This document shows, piece after piece, positions 5,393 through 13,444 of a stretch of DNA of 20,415 nt. The notes under the pieces were generated by a model. It was not told the origin of the DNA, searched no databases, and worked only from the letters and a program-made list of their open reading frames with translations. Location of the stretch: assembly GCA_016190025.1 (NCBI GenBank), contig JACPRG010000045.1:1-20415 (forward strand). The letters run 5' to 3'. A program made the translations under genes and the position numbers. Position 1 is the stretch's first letter. Each line of letters starts with the position of its first letter. Source of the stretch: Candidatus Tectimicrobiota bacterium. Lineage in GTDB: Bacteria > UBA8248 > JACPRG01.

Positions 5393-8071
5393 GTGGACGA
5401 AGCCAGGAAGGAAAACGGGGCCTCCGGGCTCAACGCCGTTGAGCTTCGGGAGTGGCTGGAGTCTCTGAACTACGTCCTGGAAGAGGGAGGGGAGGAAAAG
5501 GTCGGGGCGCTCTTGGAAGCCCTGTACCACCGGGCTCATGAATCGGGCGTCCGGCTACCCTTCGTCGCCAATACGCCTTACATCAACACCATCCCCCTCG
5601 ACAAACAGCCCCCCTACCCCGGCAGCCGGGACATCGAGCGGCGCATCAAAAGCATCATCCGCTGGAACGCCATGGCCCTGGTCGTCCGGGCGAACCGGGT
5701 GGAAGAAGGCATCGGCGGACACATCTCCACCTACGCCTCGGCGGCGACTTTGTTTGAAGTGGGGTTCAACCACTTTTTCCGGGGCAAGGGGGACAACCGG
5801 GACGGCGACCAGGTCTATTTCCAGGGCCACGCCTCGCCGGGGATCTACGCGCGCGCCTTCCTGGAAGGCCGCCTCTCCAGGCAGCAGCTCGAGAACTTCC
5901 GCCGGGAGCTGAAACCCGAAGGGGGGCTCTCCTCCTATCCGCATCCCCGGCTGATGCCGGAGTTCTGGGAATTCCCCACGGTCTCGATGGGGCTCGGCTC
6001 CATCCTGGCCATCTACCAGGCGCGCTTCAACCGTTACCTGGAGGACCGGGGGCTCAAGCGAGACACCGGCTCCAAGGTGTGGGCCTTCCTGGGGGACGGC
6101 GAGATGGACGAGCCCGAGGCCCTGGGTGCCATCTCCCTGGCCGGCCGGGCGAAGCTGGACAACCTCATCTTCGTCATCAACTGCAACCTCCAGCGCCTCG
6201 ACGGCCCGGTCCGGGGCAACTACAAGATCATCCAGGAGCTCGAGGCCCTGTTCCGGGGCGCCCGCTGGAACGTCATCAAGGTCCTCTGGGGGGACGACTG
6301 GGACCCCTTGTTCGCCAAGGACCACGAGGGCGTCCTGGCCAAGCGGCTGGGCGAGGTCGTGGACGGCTGGTTCCAAAAATACACGGTCGAGGAGGGCGCT
6401 TTCATCCGCAAGCACTTTTTCGGGGCGGACCCGCGTCTTCTGGAGATGGTCAAGCAGCTGTCCGACGAAGAGCTCCACAGGCTGAGGCGCGGCGGGCACG
6501 ACCCCGAAAAGGTGTACGCGGCGTACAAGGCCGCGGCCGAGCACAAGGGGTCGCCGACCGTGATCCTGGCCAGGACCATCAAGGGCTACGGCCTCGGGGA
6601 GAGCGGCGAGGGCAGGAACATCACCCACCAGCAGAAGAAGCTGAACGAGAAGGAGCTCCGCGAGTTCCGCGCCCGCTTCGGGATCCCCGTCTCCGACGAG
6701 CAGCTGGCCGAAGCGCCTTTCTACCGCCCGCCGGACGACAGCCCCGAAATCCAGTACCTCCAAGAGCGACGGAAGGCGCTGGGGGGCTACGTGCCGATGC
6801 GCACGGCGAAGTGCGAGCCGCTGGAGCCGCCGCCGGATGAGCCATTCGAGGAGTTCTACGAGGGCACGGCCGGACGCGGGGTCTCCACCACCATGGCCTT
6901 CGTCCGCATCCTCTCGAAGCTTCTGCGAGACGAAAAGATCGGCAGGCTCATCGTCCCCATCGTCCCGGACGAGGCCAGGACCTTCGGCATGGAGGCCCTG
7001 TTCCGCCAGGTCGGGATCTATTCCCACATCGGGCAGAACTACGAGCCCGTCGACGCGGACAGCCTGCTCTATTACAAGGAGGCCAAGGACGGTCAGATCC
7101 TGGAGGAGGGGATCACCGAGGCCGGGGCGATGTCCTCCTACGTCGCGGCCGGAACGGCCTACGCCACCCACGGGATCAACACCATCCCTTTCTTCATCTT
7201 CTACTCCATGTTCGGCTTCCAGCGGATCGGCGACCTCATCTGGGCCGCCGCCGACATGGGGACCCGGGGCTTTCTGGTGGGCGGCACGTCCGGCCGGACC
7301 ACCCTGGCCGGAGAGGGGCTCCAGCACCAGGACGGCCACAGCCATCTGCTGGCCTATCCCGTGCCCAACCTGGCCGCCTACGACATCGCCTTCGCCTACG
7401 AGCTGGCGGCGATCGTCCAGGACGGCATCCGCCGCATGTACCAGGCGCAGGAGAACGTCTTCTATTACCTCACGGTCGGCAACGAGAGCTACCCGATGCC
7501 CCCCATGCCGCAAGGCGCCCGGGAGGGGATCCTGAAGGGGATCTACAAGTACAGCGCCTCGCAGATGAAAGGCGCCCGGCTCCGCGCCCAACTCCTCGGC
7601 TCCGGCGCCATCCTGAACGAGGCCATCAAGGCGCAGCAGACCCTAGAGGAAAAGTACGGCGTCGCGGCGGACGTGTGGAGCGTGACGAGCTACAAGGAGC
7701 TGCGGCGGGAGGCGCTGGAGGCGGAGCGGTGGAACCTGCTCCATGCGGGAGAGGAGCCCCGCGTCCCCTACCTCACCCAATGCCTGAAGGGCGCGCCGGG
7801 CGTCTTCGTGGCGGCCTCTGACTACCTGAGGGCCCTGCCCGATTCCGTCGCCCGCTGGTTCCCCAAACCCCCCGTCTCCCTGGGGACGGACGGCTTCGGG
7901 CGGAGCGACAACCGGAAAGCCCTCCGGGACTTCTTCGAGGTGGACGCCCGCTACATCACCCTGGCCGCGCTGAGCGCCCTGGCGCGGGAAGGAAAGATCA
8001 AGGCGCAGGCCGTCCAGCGGGCGATGCGGGACCTGGAGATCAACCCCGAGAAACAGAACCCGATGTTCTGA
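5393..8071 (+). CDS. aceE: Pyruvate dehydrogenase E1 component, homodimeric type (AceE)
   Basis: Thiamine-diphosphate enzyme that decarboxylates pyruvate and passes the acetyl group to the lipoyl domain of E2. The 892 residues from GTG 5393 compare well with the 887 of E. coli AceE, and the sequence is collinear with it: YINTIP..QPPYPG, ERRIKSIIRWNAMALV, YFQGHASPGIYARAFLEGRL, LSSYPHPRLMPEFWEFPTVSMGLG, the ThDP motif GDGEMDEPE (from residue 234) through NLIFVINCNLQRLDGPV, ARTIKGYG, ARTFGMEALFRQVGIYS, GGTSGRTTLAGEGLQHQDGHSH, and LGTDGFGRSDNR near the end. The frame is open back to a GTG at 5318, but GTG 5393 (GGGGGAG 5 nt upstream) aligns with known N-termini. First gene of E1-E2-E3. Confidence 0.96.
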   Translation: MDEARKENGASGLNAVELREWLESLNYVLEEGGEEKVGALLEALYHRAHESGVRLPFVANTPYINTIPLDKQPPYPGSRDIERRIKSIIRWNAMALVVRANRVEEGIGGHISTYASAATLFEVGFNHFFRGKGDNRDGDQVYFQGHASPGIYARAFLEGRLSRQQLENFRRELKPEGGLSSYPHPRLMPEFWEFPTVSMGLGSILAIYQARFNRYLEDRGLKRDTGSKVWAFLGDGEMDEPEALGAISLAGRAKLDNLIFVINCNLQRLDGPVRGNYKIIQELEALFRGARWNVIKVLWGDDWDPLFAKDHEGVLAKRLGEVVDGWFQKYTVEEGAFIRKHFFGADPRLLEMVKQLSDEELHRLRRGGHDPEKVYAAYKAAAEHKGSPTVILARTIKGYGLGESGEGRNITHQQKKLNEKELREFRARFGIPVSDEQLAEAPFYRPPDDSPEIQYLQERRKALGGYVPMRTAKCEPLEPPPDEPFEEFYEGTAGRGVSTTMAFVRILSKLLRDEKIGRLIVPIVPDEARTFGMEALFRQVGIYSHIGQNYEPVDADSLLYYKEAKDGQILEEGITEAGAMSSYVAAGTAYATHGINTIPFFIFYSMFGFQRIGDLIWAAADMGTRGFLVGGTSGRTTLAGEGLQHQDGHSHLLAYPVPNLAAYDIAFAYELAAIVQDGIRRMYQAQENVFYYLTVGNESYPMPPMPQGAREGILKGIYKYSASQMKGARLRAQLLGSGAILNEAIKAQQTLEEKYGVAADVWSVTSYKELRREALEAERWNLLHAGEEPRVPYLTQCLKGAPGVFVAASDYLRALPDSVARWFPKPPVSLGTDGFGRSDNRKALRDFFEVDARYITLAALSALAREGKIKAQAVQRAMRDLEINPEKQNPMF

Positions 8072-8089
8072 CGCCCGGAGGCCTCCTCC

Positions 8090-9439
8090 ATGCCGAAAGA
8101 ATTCAAGCTGCCCGCCCTAGGCGAAAACATCGACTCGGGCGACGTCGTGAAGGTCCTCGTCTCCGCCGGAGACCGCATTCAGAAAGACCAGACCGTCTTG
8201 GAGCTCGAAACGGACAAGGCCGCCATCGAAGTGCCCTCCCCTTTCAGCGGTGTAGTCAAGGCAGTCCACGTCCAGGAGGGCGAGAAGGCCAAAGTGGGCC
8301 AGTTGATCCTGACGCTCGAGACGGAGACCGAGGAGGAGAAAGAGGCCGAAGCCGCTCCGGCGGCCGAGAAAGAAGCGCCCCAGGCGGAAAAGGCGGCGCC
8401 CGAGGCCGAAGAAGTCCGGGCGGAAGAGGAGGCCGAGAAGAGACCGGCCGGAGGGGAAGCGCCGCCCGAGAGGCCGCGGCGGGCCCCGGCCGAGGCCGCC
8501 CCGCCGAAAGAGGCCCCCGCCGAGCCGGAAGAAAAGACCCTCGTCCCGGCGGCCCCCTCGGTCCGCCGGCTGGCGCGCGACATCGGGGTGGACATCACGG
8601 GAGTCGCCGGGTCCGGGCCCGGAGGCCGCATCTCCGAGGAGGACGTCAAGGCGCACGCCCGCTCTCTCCTCCAGGACAGGGGCATCAGGCCCGCCGCCGC
8701 GCCGCCGGCCGCCGCCCTGCCGGACTTTGAGAAGTGGGGGCCGGTCGAGCGGAAGGCCATGACCGGCGTGCGGCGCGCGACCGCCGGGCACGTGGCGACG
8801 GCCTGGTCCTCCATCCCGCACGTGACCCAGTGCGACAAGGCCGACATCACGGACCTGGAAACCCTGCGCAAGGCCTACGCCAAGAAAGCGGAAGCCGGCG
8901 GCGGCAAGCTGACGGTCACGGCCATCCTCCTCAAGCTGGCCGCCTCCGCCCTGAAGGTCTTCCCCCAGCTCAACGCCAGCGTGGACATCGCCCGGGAGGA
9001 GATTGTCTACAAGAAGTACTACCACATCGGCGTGGCGGTCGACACGGACCGGGGCCTGCTGGTTCCGGTCATCCGGGACGTGGACCGGAAGAACATCCTC
9101 CAGCTCTCCGCCGAGCTGAACCAGGCCGCGGAAAAGGCGAGGAGCCGGAAGACCGCCCTCGAGGAGATGCAGGGCGGGACCTTCACCATCACCAACCTGG
9201 GGGGCATCGGGGGGACGTACTTCACCCCCATCATCCACTTCCCGGAGGCGGCCATCCTCGGGGTCTCCCGCTCGGCCCTGGAGCCCGTGTTCCGGAGCGG
9301 ACAGTTCGAGCCGCGCCTGATGCTCCCCCTCTCGCTCTCGTACGACCACCGGGTCATCGACGGCGCCGACGCTGCCCGCTTCCTCCGGTGGCTGGCGGAC
9401 GCGCTGGAACACCCCTTCTTGATCGCCCTGGAAGGCTGA
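8090..9439 (+). CDS. aceF: Dihydrolipoamide acetyltransferase, E2 of pyruvate dehydrogenase
   Basis: Forms the multimeric core of the complex and transfers acetyl from lipoamide to CoA. Domain order is visible: one lipoyl domain (residues 1-80, lipoyl-lysine at Lys43 in ETDKA), a long flexible linker rich in Ala, Pro and Glu (about 85-155), the peripheral-subunit-binding domain (PSVRRLARDIGVDITGVAG..GGRISEEDV, about 160-195) and the catalytic acyltransferase domain ending in SYDHRVIDGADAARFL, with His420 and Asp424 as the expected catalytic pair. One lipoyl domain is fewer than the three of E. coli AceF. ATG 8090 lies 18 nt after the E1 stop and has GGAGG upstream. The substrate (pyruvate, not 2-oxoglutarate) is inferred from the AceE-type E1 in the same operon. 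Confidence 0.95.
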   Translation: MPKEFKLPALGENIDSGDVVKVLVSAGDRIQKDQTVLELETDKAAIEVPSPFSGVVKAVHVQEGEKAKVGQLILTLETETEEEKEAEAAPAAEKEAPQAEKAAPEAEEVRAEEEAEKRPAGGEAPPERPRRAPAEAAPPKEAPAEPEEKTLVPAAPSVRRLARDIGVDITGVAGSGPGGRISEEDVKAHARSLLQDRGIRPAAAPPAAALPDFEKWGPVERKAMTGVRRATAGHVATAWSSIPHVTQCDKADITDLETLRKAYAKKAEAGGGKLTVTAILLKLAASALKVFPQLNASVDIAREEIVYKKYYHIGVAVDTDRGLLVPVIRDVDRKNILQLSAELNQAAEKARSRKTALEEMQGGTFTITNLGGIGGTYFTPIIHFPEAAILGVSRSALEPVFRSGQFEPRLMLPLSLSYDHRVIDGADAARFLRWLADALEHPFLIALEG

Positions 9440-9445
9440 TCCCTC

Positions 9446-10876
9446 TTGCGCGGCGCGGACACGGGGACGGAAGTGGCCGTTCTCGGCGGCGGGCCGGGCG
9501 GATACGCCGCCGCGTTCCTGGCCGCCGACCTCGGCAAGCGGGTCGCCCTCATCGACCCGGGGGAAAACCCGGGGGGCGTCTGCCTCTACCGGGGCTGCAT
9601 CCCCTCCAAGGCCCTTCTCCACGTAGCCCGGGTGATCGTGGAGTCCCGCGAGGCCGCCGGGTGGGGCGTGCGGTTCTCCGAACCCCAGATCGACCTGGAC
9701 AAAGTGCGCGCCTGGAAGGAGGGGGTCGTGGAAAGGCTCACCTCCGGCCTGGGCCAGCTCTGCAAGGCGCGGGGCGTGCGGTTCGTCCAGGGCCGGGGGG
9801 AGTTCCTCGACCCGCGCACGGTCAAGGTTCAAAAAGGCCGGGGGGGAGAGGAGACCCTGTCGTTCGAGCACGCGGTCCTGGCCACGGGCTCCCGGCCGGC
9901 CGGGCTCCCGGGCGTTTCCCGCGACTCCGGCCGCGTCCTCGATTCGACCGCCGCCCTGGAGCTTCGGGACGTCCCCAAGACGCTCCTGGTCGTCGGCGGG
10001 GGATACATCGGCCTCGAGCTGGGGACGGTCTACGCGGCGCTGGGGTCGAAGGTCTCCCTTGTGGAGATGACGCCCGGCCTGTTGCCGGGCGTGGACCGCG
10101 ACCTGGTGAACGTCCTGGCGAAGAGACTGGCGAAGACCTTCGACTCCGTCCGGCTCGGCACCCGGGTCGCGGAGGTCAAAGAGGAGAAGAAAGGCGTCCG
10201 GGTCCGGTTCGAGGGCGGGGGCGCCGGGCCGTCCGAGGCGGTCTTTGAAAAGGTCCTCATCGCCGTGGGCCGCGCGCCCAATTCAGAGGGCCTGGGGCTG
10301 GAGAACACGAGGGTGGAGCGGGACGGGCGGGGCTTCGTCCGGGTGGATGCCCAGCGCCGGACGGCGGAGCCCTCGATCTTCGCCATCGGCGACGTGGCCG
10401 GCGAGCCGATGCTCGCCCACAAGGCGGCCCACGAGGGCCGGGTGGCGGCGGAGGTGATCGCGAGCGAGCGGAGGACGTTCGAGCCGGCCGCGGTTCCGGC
10501 GGTGGTCTTCACCGATCCGGAGATCGCCTGGTGCGGCCTCACCGAGACCCGGGCCAAGGAGGAGAAGATCCCGGTCCATGCGGCCCGCTTTCCCTGGGCG
10601 GCCTCCGGGCGGGCGCTGACCCTGGGGCAGAGCGACGGCGTGACCAAGCTCATCCTGCACCCCGAGACCGGGCGGGTTCTCGGGGTCGGGATCGCGGGGG
10701 CCGGCGCGGGGGAGCTGATCGCCGAGGGGGTTTTGGCCGTGGAGATGGCCGCCCTGGCCCAAGACGTGGGGCTGACCATCCATCCCCACCCGACTCTCTC
10801 CGAGACTCTCATGGAGGCCGCGGAGGTCTTCCACGGCCGAAGCGCGCACCTCTACCGCCCGAAGCGGGGGAAGTAG
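9446..10876 (+). CDS. lpdA: Dihydrolipoamide dehydrogenase, E3
   Basis: FAD enzyme that reoxidises dihydrolipoamide with NAD+. The 476-residue protein shows the FAD Rossmann motif VAVLGGGPGGYAAA (10-23), the redox disulfide GGVCLYRGCIPSKA (Cys46 and Cys51), the second Rossmann motif LLVVGGGYIGLELG, the FAD-contacting FAIGDVAGEPMLAHKA and the C-terminal catalytic HPHPTLSE (His448, Glu453). The commonest disulfide sequence is CLNxGC, so CLYRGC is a mild variant. The start is a TTG at 9446, six bases after the E2 stop, with GGAAGG about 12 nt upstream; no ATG or GTG lies close enough to preserve the Rossmann fold. Third gene of the pdh operon; E3 may also serve other 2-oxoacid or glycine-cleavage complexes. 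Confidence 0.95.
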   Translation: MRGADTGTEVAVLGGGPGGYAAAFLAADLGKRVALIDPGENPGGVCLYRGCIPSKALLHVARVIVESREAAGWGVRFSEPQIDLDKVRAWKEGVVERLTSGLGQLCKARGVRFVQGRGEFLDPRTVKVQKGRGGEETLSFEHAVLATGSRPAGLPGVSRDSGRVLDSTAALELRDVPKTLLVVGGGYIGLELGTVYAALGSKVSLVEMTPGLLPGVDRDLVNVLAKRLAKTFDSVRLGTRVAEVKEEKKGVRVRFEGGGAGPSEAVFEKVLIAVGRAPNSEGLGLENTRVERDGRGFVRVDAQRRTAEPSIFAIGDVAGEPMLAHKAAHEGRVAAEVIASERRTFEPAAVPAVVFTDPEIAWCGLTETRAKEEKIPVHAARFPWAASGRALTLGQSDGVTKLILHPETGRVLGVGIAGAGAGELIAEGVLAVEMAALAQDVGLTIHPHPTLSETLMEAAEVFHGRSAHLYRPKRGK

Positions 10877-10891
10877 ACCCGGACGTCCTCC

Positions 10892-10930
10892 CCGATCTCC
10901 GCTCGGCCCGTGGGGCCTCGCTCAGATCGG
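10892..10930. repeat. Hairpin-forming repeat after the pdh operon (second copy at 2581-2632)
   Basis: CCGATCT (10892-10898) pairs with AGATCGG (10924-10930); a 6x6 internal loop is followed by GGCCC-GTG-GGGCC (10905-10917). The bases from GATCT to GATCG match 2581-2632, apart from loop bases and a 17-nt segment present only there. It begins 16 nt after the lpdA stop. It could act as an RNA 3'-end stabiliser; no T run follows immediately, so it is not a classic terminator. Confidence 0.75.
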
Positions 10931-10960
10931 GCTACACCTTCATGTTTTGAGGGCACTGAA

Positions 10961-11131
10961 ATGGCAATAGAACGTCGCAATGGTCTCGACGGCAAAGTGT
11001 GTTCGACTTGTCGACAGTGGAAGCCATTAGATGAGTTCCCCAGAGATCGTACCCATGGACCATCCCAGGGCGGTAGGCACTGCCGCTGTAAAGCATGCCA
11101 CCGTGAACATCGCAAGAGGAGGTACTCTTGA
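10961..11131 (+). CDS. Small Cys-rich zinc-finger protein (HNH-associated type)
   Basis: A 56-residue product with two CxxC pairs, Cys14-x2-Cys17 (KVCSTCRQWKPLDEFPRD) and Cys43-x2-Cys46 (CRCKACHREH), and a very basic C-terminus. The pattern CxxC..KPLxEF...CKxC is the zinc-binding module often found at the N-terminus of phage and mobile HNH endonucleases, but no HNH catalytic core follows, so this is either a stand-alone finger or a remnant. The ATG at 10961 has GAGGG about 9 nt upstream (10951-10955). Local base composition is visibly less GC-rich than the flanking operons, and palindromic repeats follow directly, suggesting an acquired segment. Function unknown; nucleic-acid binding is the best guess. 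Confidence 0.6.
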   Translation: MAIERRNGLDGKVCSTCRQWKPLDEFPRDRTHGPSQGGRHCRCKACHREHRKRRYS

Positions 11132-11147
11132 TTCGTTTGTAGCGCTT

Positions 11148-11177
11148 GGGTGCCACTGGCGGCTTGCCCGCCAGTGC
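11148..11177 (+). repeat. 30-bp palindromic element, left copy of an inverted pair
   Basis: Contains the hairpin CACTGGCGG-CTTGC-CCGCCAGTG, a 9-bp stem. The reverse complement of 11281-11310 matches it at 29 of 30 positions. Confidence 0.9.
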
Positions 11178-11280
11178 CTTCACATCCCGAGTTTTTTCAT
11201 GCGGCAAAGCCTGCGAAACGAAACTGCGCGTTGAGACAGACGTTTCCCCGCATTCGTGATCCGTTTTTGAAGGGAAGGAC

Positions 11281-11310
11281 GCACTGGCGGACAAGCCGCC
11301 AGTGGCACCC
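11281..11310 (-). repeat. 30-bp palindromic element, right copy of an inverted pair
   Basis: Inverted copy of 11148-11177 with one difference, in the loop. The two copies bracket 103 bp, the geometry of a REP doublet or a small non-autonomous element, though no target-site duplication is evident at the outer edges. Confidence 0.9.
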
Positions 11311-11321
11311 TTAGGGCATTC

Positions 11322-11345
11322 GGGCGGGCACATATAGGCCCGCCC
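11322..11345. repeat. Palindrome with 8-bp GC stem
   Basis: GGGCGGGC (11322-11329) pairs with GCCCGCCC (11338-11345) around ACATATAG. It resembles the GC-rich REP-type palindromes common in intergenic DNA of high-GC genomes. No T run follows on either strand. Confidence 0.75.
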
Positions 11346-11369
11346 CGAGAGGCCGCTTGGAGTTGTGTG

Positions 11370-11393
11370 GCGCGGGGGGTAAAGCCCCCGCGC
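11370..11393. repeat. Palindrome with 9-bp GC stem downstream of the binding-protein gene
   Basis: GCGCGGGGG (11370-11378) pairs with CCCCCGCGC (11385-11393) around a 6-nt loop. It lies 18 bp past the stop of the minus-strand gene at 11412, where it might slow or end transcription, but no U tract follows in that direction. Its sequence class differs from the 30-bp pair. Confidence 0.7.
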
Positions 11394-11411
11394 TACGCAT
11401 TTTCCCCCACC

Positions 11412-12404
11412 TCAGAACTGCGGCAGGACCTTCGGCAGGAAGGCGTTGGTGTACATCTCCTGCGCGCTGACCTTTCGGGGCAGGTTCATGAGCGTCGTCA
11501 CCGTCTCGACCGTCCGCGCCATCTTCGCCTCGTCGGTCCAGCCGAGGCCCATCTTCCGGAACCGATCGGTCTTCATGTGGTCGACGACGATGTCCCACTG
11601 CTCCCCGACGATCTTGGGCGTCGTGGCCGGGTGCGCCTTGACGAAGAGCCTCACGGCCTCCTCCGAGTTTTTCAAGGCCCAGTCGATGGACTTGACGGTG
11701 GCGCGGGTGAAGCGCCGGACCAGGTCCGGTTCCTTGGCGATGCGCGCCTCCGTCGTGAAAAAGCCCGTCCCGTAGAGGTCGAGGCCGTACTCGCTGAACG
11801 GCATGTGGACGATTCGCTTCCCGACGCTTTTCCCCATGGCCACGAGGGTCGGCTGCTGCGTCGTGAAACCGACGATGAATTCCACCTGCCCGGCGACGAG
11901 CGCCTTCAGCTTGGCGTCCGGCGTCATGTGCGTCACGTTCCACTTCCGGATGCCGTGGAGCTTTGCGAACGCCGGGAAGAACACGATGTGGCCCGTCGGG
12001 GCGTCCCCGGCGGTGCGCCCTTCCAGGTCCTTGGGGGCCTGGATGCCGGACCCCTCCAGGGCGAAGATGGCGATCTGGCCCCGGTCGTGGAGGAACCCCA
12101 GGATCTTGATGGGCACGTTCTGCGCCCGGGCCATCACCATCTGGGGCACCTCAGCGAGGCTGAACTCCGCGTTCCCGCCGGCGACCTTCTTGATGCTGTC
12201 CGGCCCTCCGAACCCCCGGGGCAGCACGACCTCCAGTCCGGCCTCCTTATAGAACCCCTTGGCCTTTCCGGCGACAAAGGCCGTGTGGCGGCCGTTGGGG
12301 ACCCAGTCCAGCATGAACGTGATGCTTTCCGCCCGAAGGGACCCCGTCCACCCCAGGCCCGCCAACGCCCACCAGGAGACACCCCAAATCACCCAGTTTC
12401 TCAT
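11412..12404 (-). CDS. NMT1/THI5-like periplasmic substrate-binding protein (ABC transporter type)
   Basis: The 330-residue product has a Sec-type signal peptide (MRNWVIWGVSWWALAGLGW...LRA, cleavage near residue 25), then ITFMLDWVPNGRHTAFVAGKAKGFYKEAGLEVVL, the signature opening of SsuA/THI5/NMT1 proteins (LDWxPNxxHxGxYVAxxxGxYxxxGLDV). GGPDSIKKVAGGNAEFSLAEV and KALVAGQVEFIVGF are also typical. Relatives bind pyrimidine thiamin precursors, sulfonates, nitrate or taurine, so the ligand cannot be read from sequence; the LDWxPN form leans to the ThiY/HMP-precursor branch. ATG 12404 has GGAGGGGAG 4 nt upstream, and the open frame further upstream lacks a credible start. No permease or ATPase gene lies beside it, so it is an orphan in this window. 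Confidence 0.87.
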   Translation of the reverse strand: MRNWVIWGVSWWALAGLGWTGSLRAESITFMLDWVPNGRHTAFVAGKAKGFYKEAGLEVVLPRGFGGPDSIKKVAGGNAEFSLAEVPQMVMARAQNVPIKILGFLHDRGQIAIFALEGSGIQAPKDLEGRTAGDAPTGHIVFFPAFAKLHGIRKWNVTHMTPDAKLKALVAGQVEFIVGFTTQQPTLVAMGKSVGKRIVHMPFSEYGLDLYGTGFFTTEARIAKEPDLVRRFTRATVKSIDWALKNSEEAVRLFVKAHPATTPKIVGEQWDIVVDHMKTDRFRKMGLGWTDEAKMARTVETVTTLMNLPRKVSAQEMYTNAFLPKVLPQF

Positions 12405-12768
12405 CGGACTCCCCTCCAGCTGCGGCCTAAGCGGCCTTTTCCCCTGATAACCATCATCGAGCGTCGGGGATTCCCGTCCCTCTCCGGGGAGAAGGCCTCT
12501 GGGAGGACTCGGAGGAGCTGAACCCCCGCCCACGACGGCGGTCCCGGCCGCCGCCGGGGAAGACGGTCCCCCCGAAAAGTCCTCCACAGAGAAGACGCCG
12601 GCGGACCCGCCCTCTCCCGGGGACGCAAGACGCGCGACCCGCCCGAAGGATCCCCCTTCCGGCCCCGAGAGGGCTGGTGTATATTGAAAGCTACAGGCGG
12701 CGCCGGACCCACGCCGGGGAGGAGAGCCCTGGCGTCCCAGGGCCGAAGAGATCCGGGGGAGAATGACC
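12405..12768. other. Divergent intergenic interval between the binding protein and transaldolase
   Basis: No gene is supported in these 364 bp. I looked on the minus strand for a TPP riboswitch, given the THI5-like gene, and did not find its conserved CUGAGA and GAUCUGG-type elements. On the plus strand TATATT (12680-12685) could be a -10 for the transaldolase, but no -35 match lies at the right distance. Confidence 0.6.
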
Positions 12769-13434
12769 ATGAAGTTCTTTCTGGACACGGCGAACATCGA
12801 AGAGATCCGCGAAGGCGTGGCCCTCGGGATCATCGACGGCGTCACGACGAACCCCACGCTCATCGCCCGCGAAGGCAAAGACTACCGCAAGGCCCTGGAG
12901 GAGGTGTGCGAGATCGTCGAGGGCCCGGTGAGCGCGGAGGTCCTCAGCGAGGACTTCGAGGGGATGCTGGTGGAGGGGCGCGACCTGGCGCGGCTCGCCG
13001 ACAACATCGTGGTGAAGGTCCCCATGGGCGCCCAGGGCCTCAAGGCGACCCGGCGCTTCAGCGAGGAGGGCGTCCCGGTCAACGTCACCCTCTGCTTCTC
13101 CGCCACCCAGGCCCTCATGGCGGCCAAGGCCGGAGCTTCCTACATCAGCCCCTTCGTCGGGCGGCTGGACGACATCAGCCAGGAGGGGATGCGGCTGGTG
13201 GAGGACATCCTCGCCATCTACGACAACTACGGGTTCGAGACCGAGGTGCTCGTGGCCAGCATCCGGCACCCCGTCCACGTCCTCCAGGCCGCGCTGGCCG
13301 GGGCCGACGTCGCCACGATGCCCTTCGCCGTCCTGAAGCAGCTCCTCCAGCATCCCCTGACGGACAAGGGCCTCAAGAAATTCCTTCAGGACTGGCAGGC
13401 CGCACAGCGGAACTTCTTGACCGAAGAGCGCTAG
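12769..13434 (+). CDS. Fructose-6-phosphate aldolase/transaldolase-like protein (FSA/TalC family)
   Basis: Small class I transaldolase-family enzyme of 221 residues, the length of the FSA/TalC subfamily that forms decamers. It begins [16 protein letters not shown] and carries [13 protein letters not shown], the Schiff-base lysine in NIVVKVPMG (Lys83), [32 protein letters not shown] and [28 protein letters not shown]. It either transfers dihydroxyacetone from fructose-6-phosphate (pentose phosphate pathway) or cleaves it; the sequence alone does not separate the two, and most bacterial members of this clade act as transaldolases. I prefer ATG 12769 over ATG 12763, because GGGGGAG lies 8 nt before the former and almost abuts the latter. 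fmdB follows after 10 nt. Confidence 0.93.
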   Translation: MKFFLDTANIEEIREGVALGIIDGVTTNPTLIAREGKDYRKALEEVCEIVEGPVSAEVLSEDFEGMLVEGRDLARLADNIVVKVPMGAQGLKATRRFSEEGVPVNVTLCFSATQALMAAKAGASYISPFVGRLDDISQEGMRLVEDILAIYDNYGFETEVLVASIRHPVHVLQAALAGADVATMPFAVLKQLLQHPLTDKGLKKFLQDWQAAQRNFLTEER

Positions 13435-13444
13435 AGGAAACGAC

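Larger units (their letters stand above)
11132..11411. other. Non-coding interval with four palindromic REP-like elements
   Basis: Between the zinc-finger ORF and the convergent binding-protein gene no coding region is supported. The interval holds an inverted pair of 30-bp palindromes (11148-11177 and 11281-11310), then palindromes at 11322-11345 and 11370-11393. The core between the inverted pair (11178-11280) is less GC-rich than the flanks and has no recognisable product. Confidence 0.75.

Noticed and set aside
5555..7591. A 678-codon open frame on the strand opposite the E1 gene (and similar long ones at 8117-9871, 2548-4068 and 15333-16472)
   Set aside because: They lie antisense to strongly recognised enzymes, have no family motifs, and their openness follows from the GC-rich third codon positions of the real genes.
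11370..11393. Rho-independent terminator for the binding-protein gene
   Set aside because: The stem is strong, but no U tract follows in the minus direction; it is listed as a palindromic repeat instead.
12405..12768. TPP riboswitch upstream of the THI5-like gene
   Set aside because: The conserved CUGAGA and the GAUCUGG..CCAGCG-type segments are not present on the minus strand of this interval.
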